Shown one piece after another: positions 6,093-7,580 of a DNA stretch of 7,580 bases; position 1 is the first letter of the stretch, and each line of letters starts with the position of its first letter. The DNA is from JBFXDI01 sp050181295. Its GTDB lineage: Bacteria; Pseudomonadota; Alphaproteobacteria; Rhizobiales; Aestuariivirgaceae. The notes under the pieces are model-generated. The model saw only the letters and a program-made list of their open reading frames with translations. It did not search any database and was not told the origin of the DNA. The translations under genes were made by a program, and so were the position numbers. The DNA is taken from positions 1-7,580 of the forward strand of contig JBFXDI010000170.1 in the NCBI GenBank assembly GCA_050181295.1, given 5' to 3'.

Positions 6093-7295
6093 TCAGAACG
6101 TATTGAGCGCCCGCTCGATGTCCTCGAGGATGTCGTCGGTGTTCTCAAGTCCTATGGAAAGCCTCAGGAGCCCGTCGCTGATGCCGTGGGCGGCCCGCTC
6201 CTCGGGGCTGTAGACGGCGTGCGTCATGCTTGCCGGATGCTGCACCAGAGTCTCGGTATCGCCGAGGCTCACGGCACGCGTGACGAGTTCGAGCTTGTTC
6301 ATGAAGGACATGCCGGCGCTCATCCCGCCATCGAGCTCGAAGGCGACGAGACCGCTGAAGGCGGACATCTGCTTTCTCGCCAGCGCGTGCTGGGGATGCG
6401 AGGCGAGACCCGGATAGGAGATGCTCGCGACCTTGCCGTGGCCTTCGAGCATCTCGGCGACAGCCAGCGCCGACTTCGAATGCTGTGCCATGCGCAGCTC
6501 CAGCGTCTTGAGACCCCGGAGCATCAGGAAGCAGTTGAAGGGCGAGAGCGTCGCGCCGGTCATCCACCTGAGGCCCGTGGATCGGATCTGGTTCATGACC
6601 TCTGTCCGACCGACCACGATGCCGCCGAGCAGGTCGCCGTGGCCGCCCAGATACTTCGTCGCTGAATGCATGACGATGTCGGCGCCGCGCTCGATCGGCC
6701 GCTGCAGCACCGGAGTTGCGAATGTGTTGTCCACCACAACCGTGGCGCCCTTCGCATGCGCGAGGCCGGCTATCTTGGCGATGTCGATCACGCGCAGGCT
6801 GGGATTGCCGGGCGTTTCGAAGAACACGAGCTTGGTCCTGTCGTTGAGCGCCGCCTCGACGGTCTCCGGCCGGGTGAAATCGGCTAGCTTCACCGTGATG
6901 CCGAAGCGCGTGAGGCCGTGCGTGAAATAGGCGAAGGAGTTGCCATAGAGCGTGTGGTCGATGAGCACCTCCTCGCCGGTGCTGACGAGCGTCAGCATGG
7001 TCGCGGAAAGCGCTGCCATGCCGGAGGCGGTCGTCATCCCGGTTTCGGCGCCTTCGAAGCTTGCCATGCGTTCTTCGAGGATCGCCTGGGTGGGATTGCG
7101 GGTGCGCCCGTAGATGTAGCCGGGTCGCTCGCCGCGGAACATTTCCGAGCCCGCTTCCGCCGTCTCGAACGCATAGGTGGATGTCATGAAGATGGGGGGC
7201 GTCAGGGCGCCTTTTTCGCTGGCGGGGTCGTAGCCGAGATGGATGGCCCGGGTGGAAAATCCGGGCTGGCTGTTGCGACGCGGCTTCTGCTGCAT
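6093..7295 (-). CDS. Methionine gamma-lyase-like PLP-dependent trans-sulfuration enzyme
   Basis: A 400-residue Cys/Met-metabolism PLP enzyme (fold type I; family of methionine gamma-lyase, cystathionine beta/gamma enzymes and O-acetylhomoserine sulfhydrylase). Seen, with P. putida methionine gamma-lyase (MGL) numbering from memory in brackets: Y62 and R64 in YIYGRTRNP (Tyr59, Arg61), S91-G92-M93 phosphate loop, Y117 in TLYGNSF (Tyr114), D189 in VVVDNTF (Asp186), PLP lysine K214 in SATKYLGGHGD (Lys211), R378 in LLRLSIGLE (Arg375). Overall the sequence tracks MGL closely, including SLGDTETLVQHPASMTH. However, the MGL-specific Cys116 is N119 and the Lys240-Asp241 pair is R243-W244, so methionine may not be the preferred substrate. 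A good GGAGAA lies eight bases before ATG 7295. It is co-oriented with, and 50 bases downstream of, the IclR-type gene, so it may be cotranscribed. PLP-enzyme family certain; exact reaction (gamma- or beta-elimination, or replacement) open. Confidence 0.9.
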   Translation of the reverse strand: MQQKPRRNSQPGFSTRAIHLGYDPASEKGALTPPIFMTSTYAFETAEAGSEMFRGERPGYIYGRTRNPTQAILEERMASFEGAETGMTTASGMAALSATMLTLVSTGEEVLIDHTLYGNSFAYFTHGLTRFGITVKLADFTRPETVEAALNDRTKLVFFETPGNPSLRVIDIAKIAGLAHAKGATVVVDNTFATPVLQRPIERGADIVMHSATKYLGGHGDLLGGIVVGRTEVMNQIRSTGLRWMTGATLSPFNCFLMLRGLKTLELRMAQHSKSALAVAEMLEGHGKVASISYPGLASHPQHALARKQMSAFSGLVAFELDGGMSAGMSFMNKLELVTRAVSLGDTETLVQHPASMTHAVYSPEERAAHGISDGLLRLSIGLENTDDILEDIERALNTF

Positions 7296-7303
7296 TCTTT
7301 TGC

Positions 7304-7309
7304 TTCTCC
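7304..7309 (-). promoter_or_regulatory. Shine-Dalgarno site of the PLP enzyme gene
   Basis: On the minus strand GGAGAA lies eight bases before the ATG at 7295 and supports that start. No convincing promoter is visible in the 50 bases between this gene and the upstream regulator stop codon, which favours cotranscription. Confidence 0.6.
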
Positions 7310-7345
7310 GTTCAAGTCATGCGTCCGGCGCGGCCTCTCCGCCCG

Positions 7346-7580
7346 TCAAGCCACCTGCCGTCGGGGTGTCACCCGCTTCGGCTTGCTTGCCGCGCGCGTG
7401 GGAACCGGCCTTTCGGTTTCCGCGTCAGACGAGGCTTGGCTGAAGCCGAGATCCTTCGAGATCCGCTCCGCCGCATACAGCACGGCGGCGATTTGTTTTT
7501 CCGTATTGGCCTGCCGCATGCGTTCCTCGGGGCCGGCAATGCCGATGCCGCCCACGATGATGCCGGAGGGACTTCGGATG
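7346..7580 (-). CDS. IclR-family transcriptional regulator, C-terminal fragment (5' end outside window)
   Basis: The last 78 residues of a regulator gene that enters from the right edge. The visible part begins IRSPSGIIVGGIGIAGPEER and continues to AAERISKDLGF. This matches the end of the IclR effector-binding domain, where a conserved 'G.vvaaisisGp..R' strand is followed by the final helix. IclR proteins are dimeric regulators of catabolic genes (aromatics, glyoxylate, ureides), binding a small metabolite in this domain and DNA through an N-terminal helix-turn-helix that is not seen here. After the usual family end there is a tail of about 25 residues rich in Arg, Lys and Pro (ending KPKRVTPRRQVA). 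It lies upstream of and in line with the PLP enzyme gene and is the likely local regulator of this locus (inference from position). Family call is fairly safe although only the C-terminus is present. Confidence 0.75.
   Translation of the reverse strand, partial: IRSPSGIIVGGIGIAGPEERMRQANTEKQIAAVLYAAERISKDLGFSQASSDAETERPVPTRAASKPKRVTPRRQVA

Noticed and set aside
1..7580. CRISPR arrays, tRNA/rRNA genes, insertion sequences, toxin-antitoxin or defence genes
   Set aside because: Both strands were read for these; none of the expected repeats, cloverleaf sequences, transposase motifs or small paired genes was found.

Overview
The window is high-GC DNA with tightly packed genes and alphaproteobacteria-like catabolic families. 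It suggests a soil, plant-associated or marine alphaproteobacterium (Rhizobiales or Rhodobacterales type). This is inferred from codon use and gene families; there is no rRNA or other taxonomic marker. Seven genes are supported, and the two outer ones run off the window.

Left part (1-4643, all on the minus strand): a tight four-gene operon read right to left. It holds a stand-alone folate-dependent methyltransferase of the GcvT/DmdA superfamily (paralog A, 4643-3456), an SDR dehydrogenase (3432-2632), a phytoene-desaturase/PYROXD2-like FAD oxidoreductase (2611-992) and a GMC-family FAD alcohol dehydrogenase (984 to beyond position 1). The gaps are 23, 20 and 7 bases.

Centre (4644-4848): a 205-base divergent control region. 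It has a perfect TTGACA on the plus strand overlapping a small inverted repeat, a possible minus-strand TATCAT, and Shine-Dalgarno sites for both outward genes. On its right, a second GcvT/DmdA-like paralog (B, 4849-6042, plus strand) is transcribed away from paralog A, so the two paralogs stand head to head.

Right part (6093-7580, minus strand): a methionine-gamma-lyase-like PLP enzyme (7295-6093) converges on paralog B across a 50-base gap containing a weak hairpin. Upstream of it and co-oriented is the 3' end of an IclR-family regulator gene.

Taken together this looks like an IclR-controlled catabolic locus. Two THF-dependent demethylases could strip methyl groups from N-, S- or O-methylated compounds, three dehydrogenases could oxidise alcohol or amine intermediates, and a PLP lyase could perform an alpha,gamma- or alpha,beta-elimination. 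No gcvH, gcvP, dmdB/C/D or folate C1-recycling gene is visible. The paralogs are therefore unlikely to belong to a glycine cleavage system encoded here, and the real substrate cannot be read from sequence. The lyase has non-canonical residues at the positions that set methionine specificity in classical methionine gamma-lyase, so its substrate is also open.
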